Position numbers and translations under genes: made by a program
Notes under the pieces: model-generated
What the model was told of the DNA's origin: nothing
What the model saw: only the letters and a program-made list of their open reading frames with translations
Database searches by the model: none
Assembly (NCBI RefSeq): GCF_024586455.1
Contig: NC_065921.1
Span: 46,026,574-46,090,573 of the forward strand
DNA length: 64,000 nt
Source of the DNA: Bactrocera neohumeralis
Taxonomy: Eukaryota; Arthropoda; Insecta; Diptera; Tephritidae
Direction of reading: 5' to 3'
Part shown: in pieces, positions 9,203 to 21,952 of the stretch
How positions within the stretch are numbered: the first letter of the stretch is position 1
Layout: each line of letters starts with the position of its first letter

Positions 9203-10930
9203 TTTATATATAACTCAAACCCTGGCCGCCATATTCGGCATAAGATTTGTTAGAAAAATTAAAATCATTATACGTCGTATATGGGAGTTGGGTATATCGA
9301 CCCGTTTTTACCTATTAACTATTATTATGCCACATACTAAACAAAGTTCCCTCGGTTTCATTATGGTACCTCACATACAATAACCAATCATATGGAGCAA
9401 AGTTAGTCGGTTGATTTGATCCAAGGCCTTAGAATTGTTAAAGAACCAATTTAAAAACTCATTCAAGTTTTTGTGAATATATATTAATAGCATTTGCTTG
9501 CTTTTTTCACAGCACCAATTTTCGATGATTCTTTACAGTGGACAAACCCTTGATCGATTTTTTCTCCAATACTTTCGCTGTCGTATATTTAACTAAACAT
9601 ATCTAACCATATTTATAAACATATATTTAAATATTGCGTGTTTGGATGCACATTTGTATACTACATATTATTGATTTCAAACTAATTTTGACTTTTGAAT
9701 CTAATAAGTTTTTGTTGCAACTTCTTTTGGGTGTGCCGATTAGTTAAAGTGTATTCCAACACATTCAAGTTGTGAAAACTACGGCTTGGCCAACTCTACG
9801 TATTGTGAAACTTTGGGATGAGATGTTCCACAGAAAATCTATTGGTAGGTATAAAGTAGTTATCGAATTTATAAAAAGTGAAATATTCGTAAATATTCTT
9901 ACCGCATCTGTAACTACCACTACATAAAAATAAGTACCATATTCTTTAAATTGTTTAAAACTGCCTTTGGAACCAGATACAGCTGACTGTATATAAATAT
10001 TATTTATATTGAAAACAGTTATACACTGGGTAGTATGTTGCATAATTTGTAAAAGGACGACTAAGGGTAAAAACAAAATATATATAACTTTTTTCAGTAT
10101 TTTATTTAAGTTTCCCTTTCACTAATTGTGGATTTGCATTGCAAGCAATTTAAATTCAAATTAACTGCAAAAATTTCGAAAAATAATTATATAACAAAAG
10201 ACAAGTGAGATAAATAACAAATAGTAGATATACCATAAATTATAACAGTATAGCTGCATTGTCTGAACATAAATCAGAAAGTTGAAGAAAATCTATAAAA
10301 TATTCTTTGGACAAGAAGTACATAGGGCTCTCACTCAATAAGTGTAGTGATGGATGAATCTAAAGAAAATATCTCTACCATTTTTAGGTTATTTGAGGTT
10401 AAGGATAACTTACACATCCTGGGCGAGCTACTTATAAAATAGAAAAAAAAAATTCACATCTGGACTGGTGATGGTCTATTAAGCTATTGTAATCATTATA
10501 TGCTCAAAAAGTCACTGTTTAATGTGTACTATGGGCAGAGGGAAGCATTGGCCATATTTATTTAAAAATGATGGCTGCCATAATGCCTTGAGGGTCATGA
10601 TTGTGGACGACCTTTGGCTACAAAAAACCAGCTAACGAAATATCAATTTATTGAAGGGATCTTTCCGTAAGCGCTTTATATTTCGCCTGTGGTGTAGTCT
10701 CTAAGAAGTCATGTGGGGAAACTTGTCTATGCCGAGATGTTTATGGCGACAGACAATCGGCATGTTATTGCTGACATATACATACGCAAAAAAGTATAAG
10801 AAATTAGATCTCTGAATTGAGATTTATTCGAAGCAGTAGCGATGGTTACTTGTCCGACAAAATTTTTAAAACAAATTGGGAAAGCAGTATCTTTATAATA
10901 TAGGTAATTCTTGGCCACAAAACATTAAAT
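9203..10930. other. No gene recognised
   Basis: AT-rich sequence with no recognisable domain on either strand. Open frames here (for example 9765-10076 minus) look like chance. Confidence 0.6.
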
Positions 10931-10958
10931 TCTTCTTCTTATTTGGCGTAGACACCGC

Positions 10959-12191
10959 TTATGCGATTATAGCCGAGTTAACAACAGCCCGCCAGTCGTT
11001 TCTTCTTTTCGCTACGTGGCGCCAATTGGATATTCCAAGCAAAGCGAGGTCCTTCTCCACTTGGTCCTTCCATCGGAGTGGAGGTCTTCCTCTTCCTCTG
11101 CTTCCCCCGGCGGGTACTGCGTCGAATACTTTCAGAGCTGGAGTGTTTTCATCCATCCGGACATCATGACCTAGCCAGCGTAGCCGCTGTCTTATAATTC
11201 GCTGGACTATGTCAATGTCGTCGTATATCTCGAACAGCTCATCGTTCCATCGAACGCGATATTCGTCGTGGCCAATGCGCAAAGGACCATAAACCTTTCG
11301 CAGAATTTTTGCATGCAGCTCGAACTATTTTCTCCAGAAGCAGGTTGAAGAAGTCGCACGATAGGGAGTCACCTTGTCTGAAACTTCGTTTGGTATCGAA
11401 CGGCTCGGAGAGGTCCTTACCGATCCTGACGGAGCTTTTGGTGTTACTCAACGTCAGTTTACACAGCCGTATTAGTTTTGCGTGGATACCAAATTCAGAC
11501 ATCGCGGCATAAAGGCAGCTCCTTTTCGTGCTGTCGAAAGCACCTTTGAAATCGACGAAGAGGTGGTGTGTGTCGATTCTTCTTTTACGGGTCTTTTCCA
11601 AGATTCGGCGCATGGTGAATATCTGGTCGGTTGTTGATTTACCAGGTCCGAAGCCACACTGATACGGTTCAATCAGTTTGTTGACAGTGGGCTTTAATCT
11701 TTCACACAATACGCTCGATAGAACCTTATATGCAATGTTGAGGAGGCTAATCCCACGGTAGTTGGCGCAGATTGTGGGGTCTCCTTTTTTATGGATTGGG
11801 CATAGCACACTTAAATTCCAATCGTTGGGCATACTTCGCCGCCGTGTTTGAATAGCTCGGCCGGCAATCCATCGGCCCCCGCCGCTTTGTTGTTCTTCAG
11901 GCGGGTAATTGCTATTCGGACTTTTTCATGGTCGGGCAATGGAACGTCTGCTCCATCGTCATCGATTGGGGAATCGGATTCGCCTTCTCCTGGCGTTGTG
12001 CGTTAACTGCCATTTAGTAGGCTGGAGAAGTGTTCCCTCCATAATTTAAGTATGCTCTGGGCATCGGTCACTAAATCACCTTTTGGGGGTTCTTCAAGAG
12101 TATGCTCCGGTCTTGAAACATTCTGTAAGCCGCCGCATTTTTTCGCCTCTTTCTTTTTCTGTCTGCAAATGCGTCTCGCTTTCCTTTTCAA
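10959..12191 (-). pseudogene. RTE reverse transcriptase remnants (copy 1)
   Basis: At 11239-11832 are the RT motifs NYRGISLLNIAYKVLSSVLC, KSTTDQIFTMRRILE, FVDFKGAFDSTKR (first catalytic Asp) and RQGDSLS. The sequence then jumps directly to the C-terminal part at 10959-11282 (RIGHDEYRVRW, RWLGHDVRMD), so the YADD box is deleted. A weak piece at 12003-12191 belongs to the linker. Several frames are used. Confidence 0.85.
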
Positions 12192-12209
12192 CTCTCGGTA
12201 TCTATCCCA

Positions 12210-13262
12210 TCACGCACGTGTAGTGGTCGATCGTAACGTTGCGAGGTAGGCAGTCTGTTTTCTCTCCGCTGCGACACGGCACTCCTCGTCGTACCAGCTG
12301 TTCTTTTGCACTTTCCGAAAACCAATGGTTTCGGTTGCAGCTGTACGTACGGAATTTGAAATGCCGTCCCACAGTTCCCTTATACCGGGTTGTTGACGCG
12401 TGCTCTCAGAGAGCAGGAGTGCAGGCCGAGTAGAAAATCGTTCGGCTGTCTGTTGTGATTGCAGCTTGTCGACGTCGAACCTTCCTTGTGTTTGTTGTCG
12501 TGCGTTTTTTGCGGCACAGAGGCGGGTGCGAAACTTGGCTTCAACAAGATAGTGGTCCGAGTCGATGTTAGGACCTCGGAGCGCACGCACATCTAAAACA
12601 CTGGAGACGTGTCTTCCGTCTATCACAACATGATCGATCTGGTTGGTAGTTTTTCGATCCGGAGACAGCCAGGTAGCTTGATGAATCTTCTTATGCTGGA
12701 ATCTAGTACTACAGATAACCATATTTCGGGCCCCGGCGAAGTCAATCAGCCTCAACCCATTTGGGGATGTTTCGTCGTGGAGGCTGAATTTACCGACCGT
12801 AGCGCCAAAGATACCTTCTTTGCCCACCCTGGCGTTAAATTCGCCAAGCACGATTTTGACGTCGTGGCGGGGGCAGCTCTCATAAGCGCGCTCCAAGCGC
12901 TCATAGAAGGCATCTTTGGTCACATCGTCCTTCTCTTTCGTCGGGGCGTGGGCGCAAATCAGCGATATGTTGAAGAACCTCGCTTTGATGCGGATTGTGG
13001 CTAGACGTTCATTCACCGGAGTGAATGATAGTACTCGGCGACGGAGTCTCTCTCCCACCACGAATCCAACACCAAACTTGCGCTCCTTTATATGGCCACT
13101 GTAGTAAATGTCACAAGGACCTACTCGTCTCTGTCCTTGTCCCGTCCATCGCATTTCTTGGACGACGGTGATGTCAGCCTTTATTTTTGCGAGGACATCA
13201 ACCAGCTGGGCAGCGGCACCTTCCCAATTAAGGGTCCGGACATTCCAGGTGCATGCCCTCAA
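12210..13262 (-). pseudogene. RTE endonuclease domain (copy 1)
   Basis: These 350 codons show an apurinic-like endonuclease of the EEP fold: TWNVRTLN (residues 5-12), QEMRWTG (35-41, Glu36), LGEFNARVG (139-147) and DSDHYLV (234-240). The family motif is GDFN; here the Asp is Glu (residue 141), while copy 2 keeps Asp. The enzyme nicks target DNA so that reverse transcription can start. No ATG begins the frame, because the 5' deletion removed it, and a frameshift after YLATLRS cuts the link to the RT. Confidence 0.85.
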
Positions 13263-13422
13263 ATCGCAGTCCTTATTCCTGACAGAGGATACTTGGTCAA
13301 AGACCGGAAGTAGTGAGCTGCTTGAGTCATGTGCAAAGAATCGTTTCTGGCCACTCCCAAGTGAATGGCGATCAGAGAACTTTCCTCACTTGCGTGAACT
13401 TCTACACATGACTCCATCCTCC

Positions 13423-14418
13423 ATTTAATTATATGAAAGTTTTTCAGCCTTCGTCAAATGTGAATCACCATTTTACTATAACTTACTTTTGCATGTTCTT
13501 TTTGAAATAATAATATGTTTATTTAAGCAGATATTGCATTTTTTGTCAATGAATATACAGTTAACCATTTAAGCGACTATAACAATACTTGTTATATAAC
13601 TTGTTGATTAATTTCATTCACAAAAGTTCTTTGGTCGATCACAGGAGCTAATATAAAAAATGCAGCACACTTTTACTATTTATATTAAAATGTACAGACT
13701 CAGTCCATTCATATCAAACCCTATTCTCAACTAGTGATAGTAATCACAGACTGTGGTAATTTCACAACCACGAAATATAATGCAAAAGCAATGATTATAG
13801 GCATCATTATAAAGACCTCAAACCACCTGTAGTAATTTTTTAATTAACTGTAAAGTCGTGCACTTTCGTGACACTTTCAGATAACATAAGTCACCCTCTC
13901 AAATCTTTATTCTTTAGTTCCCTTTGTGAAATTTATTTAAGCCATTCGTTGAAATTTTGTTGTCTCCGTGGTAAATTTAGAAACTTAACGTGAAGCAAAA
14001 GCGTCAATTAGAGCTTAAGTCACAGTAGAAATTTCTGACGCAACACAAATTTGCACTTGAGTACCTGAATCACAATAATAATGGAAGGTAAATTAATTTT
14101 CAAGTAATTACAAACTCTACGCTCTTATTATTTTGCAAATGACAGACCCTTGTTACCAAATGTAAGTAAGTGAATAGGAAACCGTCTCAAGCAACAATAA
14201 TACGAATGAATACACAAATAAAGCAAGAAACAATTTGCTGAAATTGCAAACATTAATGAATACAATGAGAAAAGATTACAGATCCTGATTTAATAAAAAT
14301 GTCCGAAACAACATTTAGAAATCATATCACCCCTATTGGAAATCCCGGTATAATGAAAACCAACGCACGACATACTTATGTGTTACTTACTCACCTAGGC
14401 TTATATTAAGCAAGCCTT
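13423..14418. other. No gene recognised between RTE copies
   Basis: About 1 kb of AT-rich sequence with no protein, RNA gene or repeat that I recognise. Confidence 0.6.
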
Positions 14419-14431
14419 AACTAATATAAAA
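14419..14431. repeat. Target-site duplication, left (13 bp)
   Basis: AACTAATATAAAA stands directly before the GGAGGATGG start of RTE copy 2. The same 13 bases recur at 20076-20088 after RTE copy 3. Confidence 0.85.
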
Positions 14432-14681
14432 GGAGGATGGAGTCATGTGTAGAAGTTCACGCAGGTGAGGAAAGTTCTCTGATCGCCATTCACTTGGGAG
14501 TGGCCAGAAACGACTCTTTTGCACATGGCTCAAGCAGCTCACTACTTCCGGTCTTTGACCAAGTATCCTCTGGGTAGCCTAAGAACATCCGTTCGAAGGC
14601 GAGCTAATGTGAGAAGGCGAAACATTCCCTACATAGGATTGTGCGCTGGGCTTGGGACCCGCCACGTAAAAAACAATACCA

Positions 14682-15821
14682 ATGAAAAAGTTTAAACAGC
14701 CTCGGATGAGAGACCCCCCTTTTGATGACGACCATGGCAAACGGAATAAGGACTACGATTTGAGGGCATGCACCTGGAATGTCCGGACCCTTAATTGGGA
14801 AGGTGCCGCTGCCCAGCTGGTTGATGTCCTCGCAAAAATAAAGGCTGACATCACCGCCGTCCAAGAAATGCGATGGACGGGACAAGGACAGAGACGAGTA
14901 GGTCCTTGTGACATTTACTACAGTGGCCATATAAAGGAGCGCAAGTTTGGTGTTGGATTCGTGGTGGGAGAGAGACTCCGTCGCCGAGTACTATCATTCA
15001 CTCCGGTGAATGAACGTCTAGCCACAATCCGCATCAAAGCGAGGTTCTTCAACATATCGCTGATTTGCGCCCACGCCCCGACGAAAGAGAAGGACGATGT
15101 GACCAAAGATGCCTTCTATGAGCGCTTGGAGCGCGCTTATGAGAGCTGCCCCCGCCACGATGTCAAAATCGTGCTTGGCGACTTTAACGCCAGGGTGGGC
15201 AAAGAAGGTATATTTGGCACTACGGTCGGTAAATTCAGCCTCCACGACGAAACATCCCCAAATGGGTTGAGGCTGATCGACTTCGCCGGGGCCCGAAATA
15301 TGGTTATCTGTGGTACTAGATTCCAGCACAAGAAGATACATCAAGCTACCTGGCAGTCTCCGAATCGAAAAACTACCAACCAGATCGATCATGTTGTGAT
15401 AGATGGAAGACACGTCTCCAGTGTTTTAGACGTGCGTGAGCTCCAAGGTCCTAACATCGACTCGGACCACTATCTTGTTGCAGCCAAGATACGCACTCGC
15501 CTCTGTGCAGCAAAAAACGCACGTCAACAAACACAAGGAAGGTTCGACGTCGAGAAGCTGCAATCACAACAGACAGCCGAACGATTTTCTACTCGGCTTG
15601 CACTCCTGCTCTCTGAGAGCACTCGTCAACAACTCGGTATAAGGGGAACTGTGGGACGGCATTTCAAATTCCTTACGTACAGCTGCAACCGAAACCATTG
15701 GTTTTCGGAAAGAGCAAAAGAACAGCTGGTACGACGAAGAGTGCCGTGTCGCAGCGGAGAGAAAACAGGCTGCCTACCTCGCAACGTTACGATCGACCAC
15801 TACACTTGCGGGATGGGATAG
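14682..15821 (+). pseudogene. RTE endonuclease (copy 2), intact domain
   Basis: Starts at an ATG (MKKFKQPRMRDPPFD). The EEP endonuclease motifs are all present: TWNVRTLN, QEMRWTG (Glu62), LGDFNARVG (Asp167), DSDHYLV (Asp262, His263). After about residue 320 the frame is lost at a GGGG run near 15646 where copy 3 has GGG, so the last 50 residues are out of frame. The linker and RT continue in another frame. Confidence 0.85.
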
Positions 15822-15831
15822 ATACCGAGAG

Positions 15832-17649
15832 TTGAAGAGGGAAGCGAGACCCATTTGCAGACAGAAGAAGAAAGAGGCCGAAATGCGTGAGTACGAAGAG
15901 CTTGATAAGCTGGCCGACAGGGGTAATGCTCGAAAATTCTACGAAAAATGCGGCGGCTTACAGAAGGTTTCAAGACCGGAGCATACTCTTGTAGAACCCC
16001 CAAAGGTGATCTAGTCACTGATGCCCAGAGCATACTTAAATTATGGAGGGAACACTTCTCCAGCCTGCTGAATGGCAGTGAACGCACAACACCAGGAGAA
16101 GAAGAACCCGATTCCCCAATCGATGACGATGGAGCAGACGTTCCATTACCCGACCATGAAGAAGTTCGAATAGCAATTGCCCGCCTCAAAAACAACAAAG
16201 CGGCAGGGGCCGACGGACTACCGGCCGAGCTATTCAAACACGGCGGCGAAGAACTAATAGGGTGCATGCATCAGCTTCTTTGTAAAATATGGTCGGACGA
16301 AAGCATGCCCAACGATTGGAATTTAAGTGTGCTATGCCCAATCCATAAAAAAGGAGACCCCACAATCTGCGCCAACTACCGTGGGATTAGCCTCCTGAAC
16401 ATCGCATATAAGGTCCTATCGAGCGTATTGTGTGAAGAAACTGATTGGCGATCTGTGTGGGTTCAGGCCAGAAAATCAACAACGACAAGATATTCACCAT
16501 GCGCCAAATCTTGGGAAAGACCCGTGAAAGGAGAATCGACACACACCACCTCTTTGTCGATTTCAAAGCTGCTTTCGACAGCACGAAAAGGAGCTGCCTT
16601 TATGCCGCGATGTCTGAATTTGGTATCCCCGCAAAACTAATACGGCTGTGTAAGTTGACGCTGAGCAACACGAAAAGCTCCGTCAGGATCGGGAAGGACC
16701 TCTCCGAGCCGTTCGATACCAAACGAGGTTTCAGACAAGGCGACTCCCTATCGTGTGACTTCTTCAACCTGCTTCTGGAGAAAATAGTTCGAGCTGCAGA
16801 ACTAAACAGAGAAGGTACCATCTTCTAACAGCTGCTGGCGTATGCCGACGATATTGATATCATCGGCCTCAACACCCGCGCCGTTAGTTCTGCTTTCTCC
16901 AGGCTGGACAAGGAAGCACAGAAAATGGGTCTGGCAGTGAACGAGGGCAAAACGAAATATCTTCTGTCATCAAACAAACAGTCGTCGCACTCGCGACTTG
17001 GCTCTCACGTCACTATTGACAGTCATAACTTTGAAGTTGTAGATAATTTCGTCTATTTAGGAACCAGCATTAACACCACTAATAATGTCAGCCTGGAAAT
17101 CCAACGCAGGATTGCTCTTGCCAACAGGTGCTACTTGGGACTGAGTAGGCAATTGAAAAGTAAAGTCCTCTCTCGACGAACAAAAACCAAACTCTATAAG
17201 TCGCTCATAATTCCCGTCCTGCTATATGGTGCAGAGGCTTGGGCGATGACAGCAACCGATGAGTCGACGTTACGAGTTTTCGAGAGAAAAATTCTGCGAA
17301 AGATTTATGGTCCTTGCGCATTGGCCACGGCGAATATCGCATTCGATGGAACGATGAGCTGTACGAGATATACGACGACATTGACATAGTTCAGCGAATT
17401 AAAAGACAGCGGCTACGCTGGCTAGGTCATGTTGTCCGGATGGATGAAAACACTCCAGCTCTGAAAGTATTCGACGCAGACGCAGTACCCGCCGGGGGAA
17501 GCAGAGGAAGAGGAAGACCTCCACCTGCCCCTCGTTGGAAGGACCAAGTGGAGAAGGACCTGGCTTCGCTTGGAATATCCAATTGGCGCCACGTAGCGAA
17601 AAGAAGAAACGACTGGCGCGCTGTTGTTAACTCGGCTATAATCGCGTAA
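15832..17649 (+). pseudogene. RTE reverse transcriptase (copy 2), frameshifted
   Basis: Pieces in order: 15832-16014 basic linker; 15948-16640 with NNKAAGADGLPAEL and YRGISLLNIAYKVL; 16445-16828 with FVDFKAAFDSTKR and GFRQGDSLS; then LLAYADDIDIIGLN (YADD) near 16832-16873; 16925-17389 with VDNFVYLGTSI and LKSKVLSRRTK; and 17314-17649 ending in RWLGHVVRMDENTP and NWRHVAKRRNDWR. Each change of frame matches a small insertion or deletion relative to copy 3. Confidence 0.87.
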
Positions 17650-17681
17650 GCGGTGTCTACGCCAATTAAGAAGAAGAAGAA

Positions 17682-20075
17682 GTAGTACTAGATTCCAGCA
17701 TAAGAAGATTCATCAAGCTACCTGGCTGTCTCCGGATCGAAAAACTACCAACCAGATCGATCATGTTGTGATAGATGGAAGACACGTCTCCAGTGTTTTA
17801 GATGTGCGTGCGCTCCGGGGTCCTAACATCGACTCGGACCACTATCTTGTTGCAGCTAAGATTCGCACTCGCCTCTGTGCAGCAAAAAACGCACGCCAAC
17901 AAACACAAGGAAGGTTCGACGTCAAGAAGCTGCAATCACAACAGACAGCCGAACGATTTTCTACTCGGCCTGCACTCCTGCTCTCTGAGAGCACTAGTCA
18001 ACAACTCGGTATAAGGGAACTGTGGGACGGCATTTCAAATTCCTTACGTACAGCTGCAACCGAAACCATTGGTTTTCGGAAAGATCAAAAGAATAGCTGG
18101 TACGACGAGGAGTGCCGTGTCGCAGCGGAGAGAAAACAGACTGCCTACCTCGCAACGTTACGATCGACCACTACACGTGCGGGATGGGATAGATACCGAG
18201 AGTTGAAGAGGGAAGCGAGACACATTTGCAGACAGAAGAAGAAAGAGGCCGAAATGCGTGAGTATGAAGAGCTTGATAAGCTGGCCGACAGGGGTAATGC
18301 TCGAAAATTCTACGAAAAAATGCGGCGGCTTACAGAAGGTTTCAAGACCGGAGCATACTCTTGTAGAACCCCCAAAGGTGATCTAGTTACTGATGCCCAG
18401 AGCATAGTTAAATTATGGAGGGAACACTTCTCCAGCCTACTGAATGGCAGTGAACGCACAACACCAGGAGAAGGAGAACCCGATTCCCCAATCGATGACG
18501 ATGGAGCAGACGTTCCATTACCCGACAATGAAGAAGTTCGAATAGCAATTGCCCGTCTCAAGAACAACAAAGCGGCAGGGGCCGACGGACTACCGGCCGA
18601 GCTATTCAAACACGGCGGCGAAGAACTAATGGGGAGCATGCATCAGCTTCTTTGTAAAATATGGTCGGACGAGAGCATGCCCAACGATTGGAATTTAAGT
18701 GTGCTATGCCCAATCCATAAAAAAGGAGACCCCACAATCTGCGCCATCTACCGTGGGATTAGCCTCCTCATCATCGCATATAAGGTTCTATCGAGCGTAT
18801 TGTGTGAGAGATTAAAGCCCACCGTCAACAAACTGATTGGACCTTATCAGTGTGGCTTCAGACCTGGAAAATCAACAACCGACCAGATATTCACCATGCG
18901 CCAACTCTTGGAAAAGACCCGTGAAAGGAGAATCGACACACACCACCTCTTCGTCGATTTCAAAGCTGCTTTCGACAGCACGAAAAGGAGCTGCCTTTAT
19001 GCCGCGATGTCTAAATTTGGTATCCCCGCAAAACTAATACGGCTGTGTAAACTGACGTTGAACAACACGAAAAGCTCCGTCAGGATCGGGAAGGACCTCT
19101 CCGACCGTTCGATACCAAACGAGGTTTCAGACAGGGCGACTCCCTATCGTGCGACTTCTTCAACCTGCTGCTGGGGGAAAAAAATAGTTCGAGCTGAAGA
19201 ACTAAACAGAGAAGGTACCATCTTCTATAAGAGTGTACAGCTGCTGGCGTATGCCGACGATATTGATATCATCGGCCTCAACACCCGCGCCGTTAGTTCT
19301 GCTTTCTCTAGGCTGGACAAGGAAGCACAGAAAATGGGTCTGGTAGTGAACGAGGGCAAAACGAAATATCTCCTGTCATCAAATAAACAGTCGTCGCACT
19401 CGCGACTTGGCTCTCACGTCACTGTTGACAGTCATAACTTTGAAGTTGTAGATAATTTCGTCTATTTAGGAACCAGCATTAACACCACTAATAATGTCAG
19501 CCTGGAAATCCAACGCAGGATTGTTCTTGCCAACAGGTGCTACTTCGGACTGAGTAGGCAATTGAAAAGTAAAGTCCTCTCTCGACGAACAAAAACCAAA
19601 CTCTATAAGTCGCTCATAATTCCCGTCCTGCTATATGGTGCAGAGGCTTGAGCGATGACAGGAACCGATGAGTCGACGTTAATTTTCTAGAGAAAAGTTC
19701 TGCGAAAGATTTATGGTCCTTTGCGTATTGACCACGGCGAATATCGCATTCGATGGAACGATGAGCTGTACGAGATATATGACGACATTGACATAGTTCA
19801 GCGAATTAAAAGAAAGCGGCTACGCTGGCTAGGTCATGTTGTCCGGATGGATGAAAACACTCCAGCTCTGAAAGTATTCGACGCAGTACCCGCCGGGGGA
19901 AGCAGAGGAAGAGGAAGACCTCCACTCCGTTGGAAGGACCAATTGGAGAAGGACCTGGCTTCGCTCGGAATATCCAATTGGCGCCACGCAGCGAAAAGAA
20001 GAAACGACTGGCGCGCTGTTGTTAACTCGTCTATAATCGCGTAAGCGGTGTCTACGCCAATTAAGAAAGAAGAAG
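17682..20075 (+). mobile_element. RTE-type LINE, copy 3, 5'-truncated, fused to copy 2
   Basis: It begins inside the endonuclease (GTAGTACTAGATTCC) directly after the AAG tail of copy 2, and ends in its own tail (AATTAAGAAAGAAGAAG). The first bases match the variant found in copy 1 better than copy 2. The 13-bp duplication is after this tail, not between the two copies. Confidence 0.88.
17768..19651 (+). pseudogene. RTE endonuclease end plus reverse transcriptase, longest RTE frame (copy 3)
   Basis: This is a 627-codon frame. It begins in the endonuclease C-terminus (DSDHYLVAAK) and covers the linker, NNKAAGADGLPAEL, FVDFKAAFDSTKR (first catalytic Asp) and AYADDIDIIG with YADD at residues 495-498. 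Between about 19104 and 19182 the reading differs completely from the other copies: a one-base loss is cancelled by a later gain, so the GFRQGDSLS motif is scrambled although the frame stays open. It stops where the others have Trp (TGG to TGA in GAEAW). The C-terminal RWLGHVVRMD part continues at 19721-20044. Confidence 0.87.
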
Positions 20076-20088
20076 AACTAATATAAAA
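20076..20088. repeat. Target-site duplication, right (13 bp)
   Basis: AACTAATATAAAA is identical to 14419-14431. It shows that copies 2 and 3 together occupy one insertion site. Confidence 0.85.
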
Positions 20089-20579
20089 AACCGGTTAAGG
20101 GTAGACCGACAATTGCAGGTCACATGAAAGGAAACAAAGAAAATGATAAAAGATTTTCTACTACAACGTTATGTTCTTTAATGAAGAGCGACACGGAAAA
20201 ATAAACACGCGCTCACACATCCGCACAAACGTTTAGTCTTAAAGTAATTTGCGACAAAACCACAAGCCAACGATTGATAATTATAGGCGAAATGAACGCT
20301 GCCAGCAGACGCGGTATTAAATATATTATTTACTGTAGCCACTTTGACTAAGTTAAGTTTCTTCGGATAGCACGTTTTTCCAGTCGCCAGCTATCTGTTG
20401 ATTCTCGGCTGATAATTGCCGACTTCTGGTTACTTGTTGTTTACAGAGATTTCGTTACCGTTGTTGTGTTTTTTTACCATCGCATGACATTGGCGTTCAT
20501 TGCAAAAGGAAAAACCATTCTAAGACCACATGTTATCTCAAAAACACTAACATACATACACCTTTATAAAGAAATATTT

Positions 20580-21498
20580 TTATACTTTTGCAACCAGTTG
20601 CTTCAGAGTATTATAGTTTTGTTCACCTAACGATCGCACGTATCATCTAAAACTAAGAGAGATAGATATGGGGTTACATATATAAAAATGATCAGGATGA
20701 CGAGAAAAGTGCCCGTGCAAGCTGTAACTTGAGTAAAAATTGAGATATATCGATAAAATTTAGTATTTAGGTTCCTCCGTAAGAGAAAAATGGGAGTTCG
20801 TAGATATTCGTATTCGGACCACTGCCACCCCACAAATCGACAGTAACCGAAAACATATAAACTGCCATAATTAAGAACTAAATTAGGATATAAAGCTGTA
20901 GTTAGATACAGAGGATCATAGCAGCATGGGGCACTTGTGGACAAAAATTTTTGAAAAAGTGGGCGTGGCCCGCCCTCTACCAAGTTCAATATACATATCT
21001 TCTAAATCACTAAAGCTATAAGAACCAAATTTGTGAGTGCATACCTTTTAAGAACTTCTACCGATAGTGCGAAAATGGATGAAATCGGAGGATAACCCCG
21101 CTCACTCCCCATCTAACGGTACTGTTAAAGACTACTAAAAGTGCGATAAATCAATAACTTAATATGCTACAGACATTTAATTTTACCGAGATGGTTTGAG
21201 AGAGCTTTACGGGAGCCGGTGTGAAAATTTTATGAGGACGTAGCACCGCTCACTTTTTAGAAACCGATAAAAAGATTTCGACAAAATTTGGTATGTGGCA
21301 TTTTTCATACATTTGTATGTCACATGGTGAAAGTAGACGAAATTTGACAACAACCACGCCTACTTCCCATATAGCACAATTTTTAGTTCCACTTCATTCC
21401 GGCCAGTACACAAATCCGGTTAAATTTACTCTGTGTTCTCTTGTTCTTGAGTATAAAATGTTCGATTGCGCCCGAACTTAGCCCTTCCATACTTGTTA
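20580..21498 (+). repeat. DINE-1/mini-me-like repeat (copy A4, diverged)
   Basis: It starts with the hairpin TACTTTTGCAACCAGTTGC and a GAGTATTATAGTTTTGTTCA motif. It continues with GCAAGCTGTAACTTGAGTAA and ends CGAACTTAGCCCTTCC. The same order is found in the younger copies at 39888 and 60217. It is noncoding. The part 20089-20579 before it shows no feature. Confidence 0.75.
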
Positions 21499-21952
21499 GT
21501 CTTGTGAAGGCAAAAATTTAAAATCTGTTTTTATTATCATATCAGCATTTGAAATATATTATAGTAAAAAGAGAATAAATATTCGAAGATATTTTTCAGA
21601 AAGGTTTTCATCTGTTTCAAAAAATTTAATTAGGTAGAATTATATAAATATACAATTCTTTTTAATGACACAGATGACGACACTGGGTACAAAAGCTCGC
21701 TGATATTACGTTTGTAATGAAAGACTGAGAAGATTTTTACTTATAATAGCAAGTATTATACGAATGATTTATCTCCAACAACGTACTTTCCAGTGGCTTC
21801 GTTTGGCAATGAACGTGGAATGGATCATCATGTGACTGGAAGTTATTAACTTTGGTGGCTACAACTATGTAATTAAAAAGCAAAAGAAATGAAAGAATAT
21901 GAAAAAAGGGGTGCATTCGAATTCACGTCTAAAATATATTTGTATTTATGAG

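Larger units (their letters stand above)
10931..13422 (-). mobile_element. RTE-type LINE, copy 1, internally deleted
   Basis: On the minus strand the element begins GGAGGATGGAGTCATGTG, the same 5' end as copy 2, and finishes with a short AAG-repeat tail at 10931-10940. Short simple tails are typical for the RTE clade. Compared with copy 2 it lacks about 165 bp near the 5' end (with the start codon) and about 470 bp of the RT, including the catalytic motif. I found no clear target duplication. Confidence 0.85.
14432..17681 (+). mobile_element. RTE-type LINE, copy 2, nearly full length
   Basis: It runs from GGAGGATGGAGTCATGTG to a TACGCCAATTAAGAAGAAGA tail. The 5' untranslated part is about 250 bp. 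The coding region contains endonuclease and RT but is broken by a one-base insertion near 15646, a deletion near 16440 and a deletion before the YADD box near 16828. It is followed without any spacer by copy 3. Confidence 0.88.

Noticed and set aside
12609..13004. 131-residue plus-strand frame, with a similar frame at 15018-15413 minus
   Set aside because: Both lie antisense to the RTE endonuclease and are similar only because the sense strands are.
10931..13422. Endonuclease as a host gene (craniofacial development protein-like)
   Set aside because: This name is often attached automatically to RTE endonucleases; the RT, tail and multiple copies show that it is a LINE.
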